From: Lindgomyces ingoldianus
Lineage: Eukaryota > Ascomycota > Dothideomycetes > Pleosporales > Lindgomycetaceae
Length of the DNA stretch: 64,000 nucleotides
Assembly (NCBI RefSeq): GCF_010093535.1
Contig: NW_022985222.1
Location: 190,686 to 254,685 of the forward strand
Reading direction: 5' to 3'
The position numbers were made by a program, and so were the translations under genes. Shown piece after piece: positions 11,778 through 22,537 of this stretch. Each line of letters starts with the position of its first letter. Positions within the stretch are counted from its first letter, which is position 1. The notes below the pieces were generated by a model, which had not been told where the DNA came from, did not search any database, and saw nothing but the letters and a program-made list of their open reading frames with translations.

Positions 11778-13850
11778 TCACAGCCTTACTCTTCCCTCGT
11801 CGGGTCGCCCCCCAAACAATCCCCTCCACCCGTCACCCCTATCCCCTCCTCCAGCACCACCGCTTCTCGCGCTAGATGGCTCATCCCCACCCATCCACTT
11901 CGGTCTCGAGAACTCGACCCCGTCAAACGTATTCCTGACACGATCTGCAAAATCCGAAAAGAACCCTCCTTCTTCTTCTTCCTCCTCCTCCGCCCTTCTC
12001 CTCTCCGGCCTCTGTCGCCTCGTCGCACTAGCCTCACCTTCCCTCGAAGAAGCCGGATGATCCGTATATCTTTCCCTCCCACCCTCCCGCTCATTCTGCC
12101 CACCGACCCCACCCCCCCGGCGCTGAGAAAGCCCCAGGGCGTTTCCGTTTGCCGTAGCATGAATTTCGCGGTCAATCAACGCCCTTCCCTCGCGCCAACT
12201 GCCTGTGCCTAAAATATCCCCATCGCCATTCTCTTCCTCATCCTCCAGCAAATCACCAAAGCCACAGATATTCCGTATTCTACCATATAAACCAAACGCG
12301 CTCGCAGCAACAGGCACAAGCACGAACGCAGGGAAGTACTTCGAAAAGCCCTGACTAATCTTCGTAAGATCAATCAATATTCCTAGGAATTTATGGAAAC
12401 TAGTGACCTTGTAGATAGTGGGCGGGATGAAGGTGACGAAATTATATGCCAGCGGGACCGTGAGTTTTGCGACTTGAAGGCCGTACCATGTTGCAGATTC
12501 CTGGTATGTTCCGCGTTTGACGAGTGCGCGGTTGCCCCAGATCTTGACTTCAGTGAGTGAGAAGAAGGCGCAGATGCACATGTAACACAGCCAGGCGGCA
12601 GCGATGGCTTGGCCTGCGAAGCCGATTTGGCCCCGCGACGAGGACGGATGATGGATGACCGTCAGGCCGATTAGGGAGAGCTTGGGTTCGTCGAAGGATT
12701 TGACACATTCGGACCAGACGACAGCTGCTGATGCGAGGGCGCAGGTGAAGGAGAAGAGGTAGTAAAGGGCGGGGATGAGGTGGACGTGGACGTGATAGCG
12801 GGTGTAGGGTGTGAGGAGGGTGACACTGGATAGGAAGCCAGACCGCGGGGTTTCGAAGGGCGAGTTCTTAAATTCCAGTCTTTGAGATGCTTTCGAATCA
12901 AGTATTGCTTGAGTTCTGACGGCCTTTACGACGAGCCGATCCCATTCGTCTGAAAAGCGCATCTTCGCATGACGCGCCCGCTTCAGCTTCCTGGTCGTGT
13001 CGGCGAGATACCTCTCTGTGACCACGGGCGGCACCGTCGCCCTGCTCGTCCTCGGCGTTACGCTCGCCCTACTCTCCGGTAAACTACTCATCTCCACCAG
13101 CTCGTCAATCCACTCCTGAAACGCCCTCACGGTGCCGTTCTTTCTCTGCTTCAGCTGCTGGACCATGTCCTCGTACTGCTCGAGCTTATCCATGGCCTCA
13201 GTCAACTTGTCCTTGATCTTCGGCGCCTGGCTCTGCAACCTCTTTAGCCGACCACTGATGCTTGCGTAGCGATATAGACTCCGCGGAAATGCAACGAGCC
13301 CGTGTCCCATGAGATATATGGCCAAAACCAGGCCCCAGGCATATGCGAGGGCCATGACCAGGCCCTTCAGCGAGTCGAAGTTCCAGCCATTTGTGAGGAA
13401 GATGTACACTCCGCCGAGGACGCCACTCCCCAGCATCAGCATCTGATAGCGACCATTGCTCCTCAGTGAATACAGCAATCGATCCTTAGGCTCGCGATAG
13501 CCGGAATCGCAATACTCGCCTAAATATGGCAAGATGATCCAGGTCAGCGCAAAGGTAAGCCAGTACGTCACACGCCATGACTTGTACACGACTTTATCTG
13601 AGAGCCAGATGCCGCGGCTGACGGACGTGTCGGTGCCGGCGCTGGATGCGAGGTCGATGGGGACAAGTAGGACGATGGACGCGGGGAGCGCGATGGCGAG
13701 GAAGACGGGGACGAGGACGTAGGCGGGTGTGGTACGCAGCGGGAGGTAGTAGCGCAGGAGTACCAGGACGAGGAGGCTTATGGCGAGGAGGGAGAGGGTG
13801 AAGAAGGCGGTTGAGCTGGCGGGTGACGCCGTCTCCATCTCAAAGCCCAA
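11778..13850 (-). CDS. LMBR1-family multi-pass membrane protein
   Basis: This is a single uninterrupted frame of 690 aa. Five hydrophobic helices lie in the first ~190 residues, for example AFFTLSLLAISLLVLVLLRY, LVPVFLAIALPASIVLLVP and WLTFALTWIILPYLGEYCDSG. A coiled-coil/charged segment follows (about 195-330, KLKRARHAKMRFSDEWDRLV), then four more helices (about 350-540). The order and the motifs PYLGEYCDSG, FSDEWDRLV and GIWLSDKVVYKSWRVTYWLTF are characteristic of the LMBR1/LMBD2 family, so the protein is predicted in the plasma membrane or endomembranes. Its molecular role in fungi is not settled. The last ~130 residues are disordered, with RRRAEEEEEEEGGFFSDFADRVRNTFDG. The start could equally be the second Met, four codons in. 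The promoter side (13851 onward) faces a gene-poor region. Confidence 0.9.
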   Translation of the reverse strand: MGFEMETASPASSTAFFTLSLLAISLLVLVLLRYYLPLRTTPAYVLVPVFLAIALPASIVLLVPIDLASSAGTDTSVSRGIWLSDKVVYKSWRVTYWLTFALTWIILPYLGEYCDSGYREPKDRLLYSLRSNGRYQMLMLGSGVLGGVYIFLTNGWNFDSLKGLVMALAYAWGLVLAIYLMGHGLVAFPRSLYRYASISGRLKRLQSQAPKIKDKLTEAMDKLEQYEDMVQQLKQRKNGTVRAFQEWIDELVEMSSLPESRASVTPRTSRATVPPVVTERYLADTTRKLKRARHAKMRFSDEWDRLVVKAVRTQAILDSKASQRLEFKNSPFETPRSGFLSSVTLLTPYTRYHVHVHLIPALYYLFSFTCALASAAVVWSECVKSFDEPKLSLIGLTVIHHPSSSRGQIGFAGQAIAAAWLCYMCICAFFSLTEVKIWGNRALVKRGTYQESATWYGLQVAKLTVPLAYNFVTFIPPTIYKVTSFHKFLGILIDLTKISQGFSKYFPAFVLVPVAASAFGLYGRIRNICGFGDLLEDEEENGDGDILGTGSWREGRALIDREIHATANGNALGLSQRRGGGVGGQNEREGGRERYTDHPASSREGEASATRRQRPERRRAEEEEEEEGGFFSDFADRVRNTFDGVEFSRPKWMGGDEPSSARSGGAGGGDRGDGWRGLFGGRPDEGRVRL

Positions 13851-15392
13851 TCTTCAAATAATTCCCAAGTCGTGTGGTGATTCTTCGCGCATGTACTGTA
13901 ATGTGGTGTGGTGACGTTGTCCCGTTGCATTCGTCATCCAACATGCGAGGGCGCAGTGTGGCGCCTAAGATCACGTGATGATTAGCCCACAACTTTGAGG
14001 CGCAGCTCGCTTATAAAGGGTGATACGAAAAACGGTTTTGCACCGATGCGAAAATAATCAAGAGAGGACCGTTTCAACCGCCTGGCCTAGAGGCATAGCT
14101 TGATGAAAACGAGAACCACGGTCGTAAGAAACGACTAAGATGGACATGATTACTCTCCCTAAGGGGTTTAGCAATTGGTGATGATGAATGAAACAACCTC
14201 AAAATAAACCATGTCAAACAGGTCACCCAAAAGTGTTACTGCGGCGTAGTGCAGGTGAATACAACTCCTTCCTTGAATCCGGTAGATCATAGTTTCATGA
14301 AAGGGGGTGTCCGTGACGATTAAATTGTAATGTCACTGATTTGTCTGCAAGGGGATGCATCCTGCGCAGCCACCGAAGCCCAGTTCGAGCATTTTCGGGC
14401 AATAAAACGGAGGCATTTGAAACAGCTACGGAGGAATCTTCTGCTCTTGAATATATGCCCCATGCGATTCATCTTTCTTGGTCACATCAGCATCAAGAAG
14501 AAAGTATGCACCTTGCTCAGACGACCATGTGAGCATCTTGGCGAGGACTTTTGAAATCCTTGGAAATGATCATGCCAATGAAGTTGGGTGGCGCAAAAGC
14601 CCGGGTTTGTCCTGTTATTGATGACTTCCGTAGCGTCGATCCTGAATGCCAGTTCATGGAACCAGAATACGTTTAGAGGAGAAGTTTTGCAACTATATAG
14701 GAGTAGGGTCTCCGTGGCCTGCGCATTACAGGGACACAGAGACTTGTTTGGGTTTCCTAATTGCAAGGCCGAGATGGTACATACGCGCGACGGGTGTATA
14801 TACTATTCTGTCCGCAGAATCAACTGTTGGTTGATTATTCGCACCTTTTTGGTTGTACTGGCGCAGTGGTGCAGAGCTCCGTCCTTACACTAATCTCTTC
14901 CTACATACATTACAAAGTTATGTAACCAAGCTGTGCTCAACCTCAGATTCTACAGTGATATCTTCTCCGTGCTAGACTGAGGCTTTCTAGAGTCTTATAC
15001 TTTTATAATAGTCTAGTTTCTTAACTTACTAACTTACATCCGCAATGTTGTTTTATGTATTATCATATTACTTTACTTTTTGCTAAATGCTTTAACTTTT
15101 AATCTTATATATTTACTTATTATTGTTGACAACTTCCAGGTAGAAAACTAACCTAGTGTTGTGGCATTTACAAAAACAGTTAATTTGTATGTAAAAACAA
15201 TGCAAAGCGTAAACGTTAATGTGTTGCTACGAAAATCTACTAATTTCAGCACACAGCACATAGGTTCATTAACTGACCAATTTAGGCTATAGGCACGGTT
15301 ACTTTTGTTTGCTTTAACAGCGAGATATATATTCTTATGTTTGTTAACTTGTACTTTGTTAACAAAAACATGTCTCCATTCTATAAATCCTA
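13851..15392. other. LMBR1 promoter and AT-rich relic region
   Basis: The first few hundred bases are the likely promoter of the LMBR1 gene. From about 14300 only short meaningless ORFs remain. A copy of a dispersed repeat sits at 14764-14889. The section 14900-15390 is strongly AT-rich and without coding signal, which looks like old mobile-element debris. Confidence 0.45.
14764..14889 (+). repeat. Dispersed repeat, copy A
   Basis: These ~126 nt match the reverse complement of 49490-49614 at roughly nine bases in ten by eye. The match includes the shared cores TGTATATACTATTCTG (one base differs), GGTTGATTATTCGCACC and GAGCTCCGTCCTTAC. Similarity stops abruptly on both sides, so the unit is defined by the two copies. 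On this strand it ends with TGGCGCAGTGG, which fits a pol III A-box, shortly before GAGCTCCGTCC. I see no coding capacity. Confidence 0.75.
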
Positions 15393-16411
15393 TTAATCAA
15401 AAGAAAGCAGGTCACTAGTATTCTTCCCAGCATCTAACCTACCCGTAGGGATTTGATAGAGGAGCTCTTTTGCGTATGCGGCAGCCGCCATTGCTGCATA
15501 TCCTTGCCACTCCTTATTCTTATGAGAATCCGAATAATCGCATATACCACGAATAACTAAGCATGGAAAGTGATTCATTAACCCTGCTGCTTCCATTTCA
15601 AAGCACAGCACTTCCATTTCCGCCGCAAGTTCATCCCGAAGCTGAGCGTCCTTAACTACCTGAAATCCTGAGGCAATTAGGCCGTAGTGAATCGCTGGAT
15701 TATCCTCGTCTTTGGTCCGCTCAGGTCGAGATATTAAGTTTGATGGACTGCTACTACAAACTGTCGTACAGCTTGCTTCATTACCTAAGGGGTGGGTGGC
15801 TCTGGGCTGATATAGCCTGTCGGTGCTTGGATCTGGTCGTTGATACTTCTTCCGTAGTCTTGGTTTCTTCTCAAGAACACTATTAATAGCGTCTTCAAGT
15901 TGATGTCCCTCTACCTCATATTGAGCTTCTAGGTACGCTACAGCTGTCTGCAGGATTGCTGGTGGCTGGTTCAAGATTGCTGTTGCTTGGAAGCCCCGAT
16001 CTTGTATCGTCTTGCCAAAGTCATAGTGGAACACACCACTCATCCCATTCCGGGGAGAACTGACCACAATATCTCCTAGACGGATATCATGTTTTGGACT
16101 TGGAACCCCGCCGCCAATACCGACCATTAGACCGATACAAATGTTCGGAAAGCTACGTAGCATATCTCTTGCCACACTTGCTGCAGATGATATCCGTACT
16201 CCCCATCAGGCATGACAGCGATAACAATGTAGTGTTTACCAACTCTGCCCAATGTGTACCCGTTATTATCATGCGGGGATAGATATTGTGGCCCTTCGTG
16301 CCTTTCGTCAAGAAAGGCTTGCGCTGCAACGTACTCCGTGCTTATAGCGCAAATCCAGCCAACTGTATAGACGTTGGGATTCCAGTGAATATGGTTGTAA
16401 AACCCTGCCAT
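15393..16411 (-). pseudogene. Nucleoside phosphorylase (PNP_UDP) domain gene, frameshifted copy 1
   Basis: Two overlapping frames form one PNP_UDP_1-type protein of about 338 aa. The first (from ATG 16411) carries [22 protein letters not shown] and [24 protein letters not shown]. The second carries [40 protein letters not shown] and CFEMEAAGLMNHFPCLVIRG, ending DYSDSHKNKEWQGYAAMAAAAYAKELL with TAA/stop at 15393. The frames join around 16190-16198, where copy 2 shows one extra base after GEYG; a single-base deletion here breaks copy 1. In fungi this domain is best known as the N-terminal part of NLR-like (NACHT/NB-ARC plus repeat) proteins. Here nothing NLR-like follows, since the C-terminus ends with a short tail. 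Sequencing error is the main alternative to a true pseudogene. Confidence 0.8.
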
Positions 16412-16552
16412 AACTATATAACATTACTAATTTTGTGGGAGGATGCTTTCTGTATAGTTACTTACTAGAAGAGATCCTCTTCTCGTCTTCGACCCTCCTT
16501 GGATGGATTCAATGAAGAAGATCCTTCGCGTATGCAGCGGCCGTCATTGCTG

Positions 16553-17443
16553 CTACCCTTGCCACTCCTTATTCTTGTGAGAATCCGAGTAGTCACATAC
16601 GCCATGAATGATTAAGCATGGAAAGTGGTTCATAAGCCCTGCTGCATCCATTTCAAAGCACAGAACATCATTTTCTGCCGCAAGTATATCACGAACTTGA
16701 GCGTCCTTGATTACCTGATCTCCTGAAGCAATTAAGCCGTAGTGAATTGCTGGATTTTCCTCGTCTTCGGTCCGTTCAGGTCGTGATATTAAGTTTGATG
16801 GACTAGTACTACAGACTACCGTACAGCTTGCTTCATTGTCTGAGGGATGGGTAACTCCGGTTCGATGTAGTCTGTCGCTACTCGGGTCCGGTCGCCTATA
16901 TTTCTCCCGTAGTCTTCGATTCTTCTCAAAAGTACTATTTATGGCTTCTTCGAGTCGATGTCCCTCTACCTCATATTGAGCTTTTAGAGACATTATAGCG
17001 GTCCGCAGGACTGTTGGTGGCTGGTTCAAAAACGTTGTTGCTCGGAACTTCTGATCCCGTATCGTCTTGCCAACGTCATAGCGGAACACACCACTCATCC
17101 CACCCCGGGGGGCACTGACAACAATATCTCCTAGACGGATATCATGCTTTGGACTTGGCACACCACCACCAATACCGACTACTAAACCGATCCTAATGTT
17201 TGGAAAGCTAGATAGCATATTTATTGCTATGCTTAACGCGGAGGACATACCATACTCCCCGTCACGTATAACAGCGATGACGATATTGTGTTTTCCAACT
17301 CTGCCTAATGTGTATACGTTATTGTCGTGCGGTGGCAAATGTTGTGGTTTTTCATGCACTTCCTCAAGAAAGGCTCGCGCGGCATTATACTCGGTTGTGA
17401 TAGTGCAGATCCAGCTAATGGTGTAATTCATGGGGTCAGACAT
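16553..17443 (-). CDS. Nucleoside phosphorylase (PNP_UDP) domain protein, copy 2, slightly truncated
   Basis: The protein is 296 aa from the ATG at 17443 (MSDPMNYTISWIC). An in-frame ATG at 17521 adds 26 residues that do not resemble the family, so I prefer the later start. It has all the landmarks of the fungal PNP_UDP_1 domain: [61 protein letters not shown] and CFEMDAAGLMNHFPCLIIHG. The normal AGL-adjacent glutamate-methionine is followed by D instead of E (EMDAAG). It stops right after KNKEWQG because one base is missing relative to copy 1, which turns the next codon into TAG; only about 15 residues are lost. It lies 141 nt upstream of copy 1 in the same direction, so the pair is a tandem duplication. 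It may retain the fold, but activity is uncertain. Confidence 0.8.
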   Translation of the reverse strand: MSDPMNYTISWICTITTEYNAARAFLEEVHEKPQHLPPHDNNVYTLGRVGKHNIVIAVIRDGEYGMSSALSIAINMLSSFPNIRIGLVVGIGGGVPSPKHDIRLGDIVVSAPRGGMSGVFRYDVGKTIRDQKFRATTFLNQPPTVLRTAIMSLKAQYEVEGHRLEEAINSTFEKNRRLREKYRRPDPSSDRLHRTGVTHPSDNEASCTVVCSTSPSNLISRPERTEDEENPAIHYGLIASGDQVIKDAQVRDILAAENDVLCFEMDAAGLMNHFPCLIIHGVCDYSDSHKNKEWQG

Positions 17444-18384
17444 GCCGACCGGCAGAGTATCGCTAGTCTCGAGATGGTGGACGGGATGGAGATCGCTATG
17501 CTGAAGATATTGCTCATGCATGGATGAGCAGGCAGTGGAGGTGTTGGATTCTCCAGGAAAGAGGATGTGGACAGGGGTTCGCGCTATGGCGGGGGCGAAG
17601 CGTAACTCTCTTCAGCTGAGCAGCGGCAGCGGCATCTTTGTGCAGCAAGCTAATGCATGCAATGCAGGAAGGTTTTCCATTGACTGTAAATAACGACCTC
17701 AATGGTAGACAGGGTAGATGTTAATCTGGGGTTCCACTGCGTCGAAATCTAGGCCTGCCGTAAGGCAAGTTGTATTGTGTGTTGATATTTTATTTACCAA
17801 AGAATTCATTCAAATTCCTTATCATTTCGTAGCGCCTTTGGCGTAGCAATGACGACTATGGAATTTACTCGAGGTCCTTATTTATTTCCGGTGACGGCGT
17901 TAGCCCTTATTGAAGCTCTCAATGTATCATCCGGTTCACAAAGGTACGCGAATACCCCGATTCAGCAGTTGCACAGCCTTGTGGCTTGCGGGGGTGTACT
18001 TATCTAATCGCTAATCGAACTCCGCGCGCTAAAGCTCTCTAAAGATGAGGAATCGGACTGTGGTCTCGGGATTGCATCATGGACGGGACTTTGACGACTA
18101 CTGCGGGGCGCGCAGCACATCACTAATCAACCATCCATCGCGATTCGATTCCAAACACCATTCAACCGGTCTCAGACAGATTCCAAATTCCTCAACCTCA
18201 TCTCCAGGTATATAATTACTCTACCCCATCCCAACACACTCCTGTCCTTCACAACTGTTCCATTCCCATACTCACACACCCCAGACCCACTCAACCAACT
18301 CACCATCAACCTCGGCCTCGGCCCCCAACCACCACCCTGTCTTTCCTGCGCTCATTCTTCAAGCGCGCCCCCAGCCCCGCCACT
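17444..18384. other. Intergenic, divergent promoter region
   Basis: The stretch separates the minus-strand phosphorylase pair from the plus-strand glutaredoxin. The right end (18220-18384) is strongly C-rich with CA/CCA stretches, typical of a fungal 5' leader. I see no gene or RNA. Confidence 0.5.
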
Positions 18385-18833
18385 ATGTCCGCCACCAAGA
18401 CCAAAGTCCAAGGCATCATCGACGAAAACCCCGTCGCCGTATTCAGCAAAAGCTTCTGCCCCTTCTGCAAGGCTACGAAACAACTTTTATCTGAGAACGG
18501 CGTGAAGTTTTACGCCATTGAACTGGATCAGGTCGGTATGTAACCCCCCCACCCCACCACACAGACACATGGGGGGTTCTTGTCTCCGTTGTGCCCAGAG
18601 GCCATACACTCTCTGGCTAGGGAGAGATAAGCCCTTTTCCAGCAGGATGTCACACCCACTGACTAATAATGCTAACAGATGATGGATCCGCCATCCAATC
18701 CACCCTCGCCGAGCTAACCGGCCAAACCACCGTCCCCAACATCTTCATCAACAAGCAGCACATAGGCGGAAACTCGGATCTCCAAGCCAGGAAAGGCGAG
18801 CTCCCGCAGCTCTTGGCGAATGCTGCTTCTTAA
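18385..18833 (+). CDS. Dithiol glutaredoxin
   Basis: The protein is 101 aa in two exons (18385-18535, 18679-18833) around a 143-nt intron with a GTATGT donor and an AACAG acceptor. The active site is CPFC, in the context VAVFSKSFCPFCKATKQLL (about residues 18-36). The cis-proline segment TTVPNIFINKQHIGG and the GG-S-D glutathione-binding motif GGNSDLQA follow. It should reduce protein disulfides and glutathione mixed disulfides with GSH. The CPFC pair, rather than CGFS, marks it as the class I dithiol type. The ATG chosen gives the standard compact length. The frame upstream stays open for about 25 codons but has no in-frame ATG, so a targeting peptide is not supported and a cytosolic location is likely. 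Confidence 0.93.
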
Positions 18834-19568
18834 ACCCACAGCACTCCTATCACCTGTTCGTCGCTACATGTTTCGGTCTGGCTAGGATGCGGAGAAATAT
18901 GGAGAGATGGGGGGGGGTCTTTTGGTATGGAACATGTTCGTTGGGTAGGGTGCCCATGGGTAGAGTAGAGCTAGAAAAATTATACCGAAGAACACACATA
19001 CACACATATACACAATCCGACGGCTCACTGACGTTTCTGGGACGGACCAGCTCTGCAGGAAAGAATGCTGTTCTTGATACTTGCCCTAAAACAATGTTTG
19101 CCATTAAAACCAAGCCGCAGTTTCATCTTAAATTTGGTCTTTCAAGACTGCTACCTCTCCGTGTCCATCTCATCACATATATGCGCCACAGCAACCCCAC
19201 CAGAGTCGAAGCAAACAAGCCAAGGCAAGAGAGGACAGAACACGATAGGCCAAAACCTTCATGAAAGCTCAAGAACAAAAGACGTGCCAATTGCCTGCCT
19301 GCTGTCAGGCAGTCCTGCCTCACTCACCCATTTGCGTGCTAGGCTCAAACATCCTATTCCCATTCATTGCAACCTCAGAAATCTCCAGGCTGCAGCTGCA
19401 CCACCATCTATCGAAGCTCAAAAAGGCCAGGTCATTAACTGTAGTTGAATGCTTTCGTAACCTCATTCCCAACCATGCCCCACCCCGCCGCCCCCACCCA
19501 CCTTTCCACCTTCCCCAAACCAAAACCCTCACCTCATACCACCTTCCCACCCTACATTCTTCCCCCAT
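18834..19568. other. Intergenic, convergent 3' ends
   Basis: The stretch lies between the glutaredoxin and PP2A-A genes, which point at each other. It holds a short CA/TA-rich run near 18993-19015. The ORFs here overlap on both strands and look meaningless. It probably contains the two 3' UTRs. Confidence 0.5.
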
Positions 19569-21766
19569 CTAAGTCTGCATAGCATCCGCGAACCCCTGTG
19601 CCGCTGTCGTAGCAAAATACCTAACATCAACATCGTCATCCTGCTGTAGTTTCTCCAGATTCGGGAGGATGCTTTTGGTGATGAGGTCCTGGCCTTTTTG
19701 GCAACCTGTGCCGGGGTTGCCTGTTTTCTGGAGGGCGAGGACCGTGCCTTGCTCAGGGAGTTGCTTGAGTGTGTCAATGAGGATGGAGTATGATTTTGCC
19801 ACGTTGAAGCGGATATTGGGGATATCGTCGTTGACGAGCTTGTCCATCATGGGTAGGATTGACGTCTCGATGACGTCGAGGCTGAGGGCTGGTGCGAGGG
19901 TCTGGGATTGATCAGTGGCTGTTAAACTAAGTATGTTTACAAGTGAACTTACGGAAACAGCAAAGCAGGTAGTCATCCGGTAGAGGTAGTTGGGGTGCTG
20001 GCCCATAGCCATGACTTTCGGAACGATGGCATCGTTAGCCCACTCAACCCCGAATACCTCTGTGAGTTTCTTGAGGTTTTGAGTGGAGGCCTCGCGGATA
20101 GAAAAGACGGTATCGCCGAGCCAGCTCATGCACAGACTACTCAGCTTCTCGTCGAAGAACTTCACCCCGAGTTGTGAGGCAAGGAGCGGAACGTATTCGA
20201 TGATGGCCAGACGGACACGCCATTGCTTGTCCTCGGCGAGCTGGACGATCGCAGGGAGGAGGGACTGGGACAGAAGTTCAATGCCGATTACTACGTCCCA
20301 TTAGCAAGTAGTCGATGTAATGGATGAAGGACTCCTACCATTGTTGACAAGCTCGAGCTTTGAAATTATGTTTAGTCGCACATCGGGGAATTCATCCTTG
20401 AGCATTTGAAGAAACATGGGAAGAAGATGTGAAATAGTTCTGGGCCGTATCAGCAAGGCACGTGGCCACGCGCAAGGGCGACATACTCGTCTTTTCCGAG
20501 AATCGGGGCCAGCCCGCTAATCTGGGTGCCAAGAGCAGCTCGAACGTGCTGGGATTGATCCGAAACAAGCTCCTCTATACTCGGCATGACTTCGTGGAGG
20601 AGAGTCTCTCGTTCGAGTAAGGCGCAGAAGCCTGAGAATTGCATTGTCAGCCACACGCCAAGACGTTGCAAAATATTGGAGGTTACCTGGGATCTGCCCC
20701 GCAATTGCACTCCGCACTTCCGCCTCAGTGTCTTTGAGGAGCTTCACAAAAGCAGGCACCAAGTCTCGGTTGACCACCTCCTCGTCGACAGCTTTCGCAA
20801 TCTAGATCTTGTTAGCGGGGAGTGTGTTTCGCCGGAGACATGCGCCAACCTTTTCGTACCGATCCGCTACCATGTATCGGACTCTCCAGCTCTTGTCCTC
20901 GAACAAGCTTCGTAAAGCAGTCAGTAAGACTCCGTGGCTTGATTGCTGCTCTTTGGGCACCGCCTCTGCAATTGCAATGAGGATGTCCACCGTCAGAAGC
21001 CGAACGCTATCCTGGTCGTCCGCTGCGAGATGCTGGAAAAGCGGAATCATCTCCTCGATCACAATCGTAGCTGGCATCGTCTTGATGAACTTTGCCAGGT
21101 TGCTCGCCGCTTGTCTCCGGACCATGGGGGTATCATCGTGCACGAGCTGCCCGTACTGCTGCCTCAAGTGCTCTTGCGACGGCGGCGTAGCTCGAGTGTA
21201 GGGGACATTGTAGAGGCCGGTAGCGGAGATTTTGGACGTGAACCAGTCGGCTTTTGAGAGGCGTATGACGAGGGGGATGAAGTATTCCTCGATCTGCGAT
21301 TGTGACAACTGCTCGCAAATTTTGTTTAGGGACTCGACCGCCTGCAACGGTTAGCACTGCGCTCTGGGGAGGCTTTGGTGTCGAGTCTGTACCTTCTCGC
21401 GCACGAGGGGCTCTTCTATCGCAGCGAGGTTCTCCAAAGGCGAGAGCAACACGTGCCCATATTCGGGGCCGCCAACGTAGTCGACGAAATTGCCCAATTC
21501 TTCGCTCAATGCGGTGAGGACCTCGTCTTCATCTTCCACCGACTCTGCGTACCAAGTTAGCTCGTGCCACCGTCGGCGTGATGTTCTGCCTGGGCCGTAC
21601 CGTCAAGAAAGGGTATCAGCTCCTCCCGCGTCCTGTCGGCGCCCAGGGCAAGAGCTATGGTGGACAGGCGGTGGATCGCATTCAGGCGCAAAACCACATC
21701 GTCATGCTTCAGCTCATCAATCAGGACGGCGATTGGGTATAGCTCGTCGTTTTGATTTGCCTCCAT
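19569..21766 (-). CDS. TPD3: Protein phosphatase 2A scaffold subunit A (PR65)
   Basis: The protein is 613 aa in eight exons with seven introns of 47-56 nt (21545-21600, 21342-21392, 20802-20849, 20632-20686, 20440-20486, 20291-20338, 19902-19952). All junctions preserve frame and HEAT-repeat sequence. It begins [23 protein letters not shown], the conserved first HEAT repeat. Further repeats include [68 protein letters not shown] and [13 protein letters not shown], and the C-terminus ends [21 protein letters not shown]. It is the scaffold that holds the catalytic C subunit and exchangeable B subunits of PP2A in cytosol and nucleus, with roles in cell cycle and morphogenesis. An insertion, [12 protein letters not shown], sits between the last repeats; I see no splice signal there and treat it as coding. 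The length matches the family (590-620 aa). Confidence 0.93.
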
Positions 21767-22537
21767 GTTGGCCTACTGGGATGGTCACGAACGAGCGTCT
21801 GCGAGGCCGGGGGCAATCCTCGGGGCGAGAGCAAACGAGGGGGTTAGAGTAGCAATACAAGGAGGCGAAGGTGTGCACCGAACTCCTTATGTAGGCGTTA
21901 GCGGTGCGAGAGACAGGTTGCGTGAGCCCGACGCCGCGCCGTGATGTTGACGTACCTGGGGCTGCAAGGAAGGCAAGGCGGGAATTTCAGGGTCAGGGTC
22001 AGGGCGACGTCGTGGGTTGCGCAGGGTGGTAGCTGGAGAAATGCAGGTGAATTAGCCTCCGCCCCGGGATTCTGTGCGTGTTGGTGGGTGTAGGGTATCG
22101 GCGTCGAGGGGTGTTTTGTCTGCCGGATGCCATGCTGTGGTGGGCTGCACTCTGGGAATCGTTAATTTGCCAAGACCGTGGCTGGAGCTGCCCCGCCACA
22201 CCTGGCCAAGACAACCACCATCCATGAGGGGCCACCCACTTTTCAACCTCAAACGCTCTATTCTTTCGGTCGCAAGTTTTCCATTGGTCCTGTAAGATAG
22301 TATTTGGACTCGGTGCCTTGACCGGGTAATATCATTTTCCATTCGCCTTGTTGTCCCCAGCTCAACCCTGACGTGCTTGAGGAGAAGTCACACGAGACCT
22401 GCACATCTGACAGTCAGATTGAAGCTCCTTCTGCGCTGGTCTCGCTTGATATCAGGGCGTATGTCTCGTATCTAGAAATATTGTCGAATTCCTCTTTGGG
22501 TCAGGCCCTTTTTAGGGCCCAGTGAACAGCTCGCAGA
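21767..22537. other. Intergenic, divergent promoter region
   Basis: This 0.77 kb lies between the divergently transcribed PP2A-A gene and the permease. No gene-like ORF, RNA or repeat was found. Confidence 0.5.

Noticed and set aside
14482..14766. 94-aa minus-strand ORF beside repeat copy A
   Set aside because: No motif, no splice support, and a stop-rich neighbourhood. Treated as chance or as element debris.
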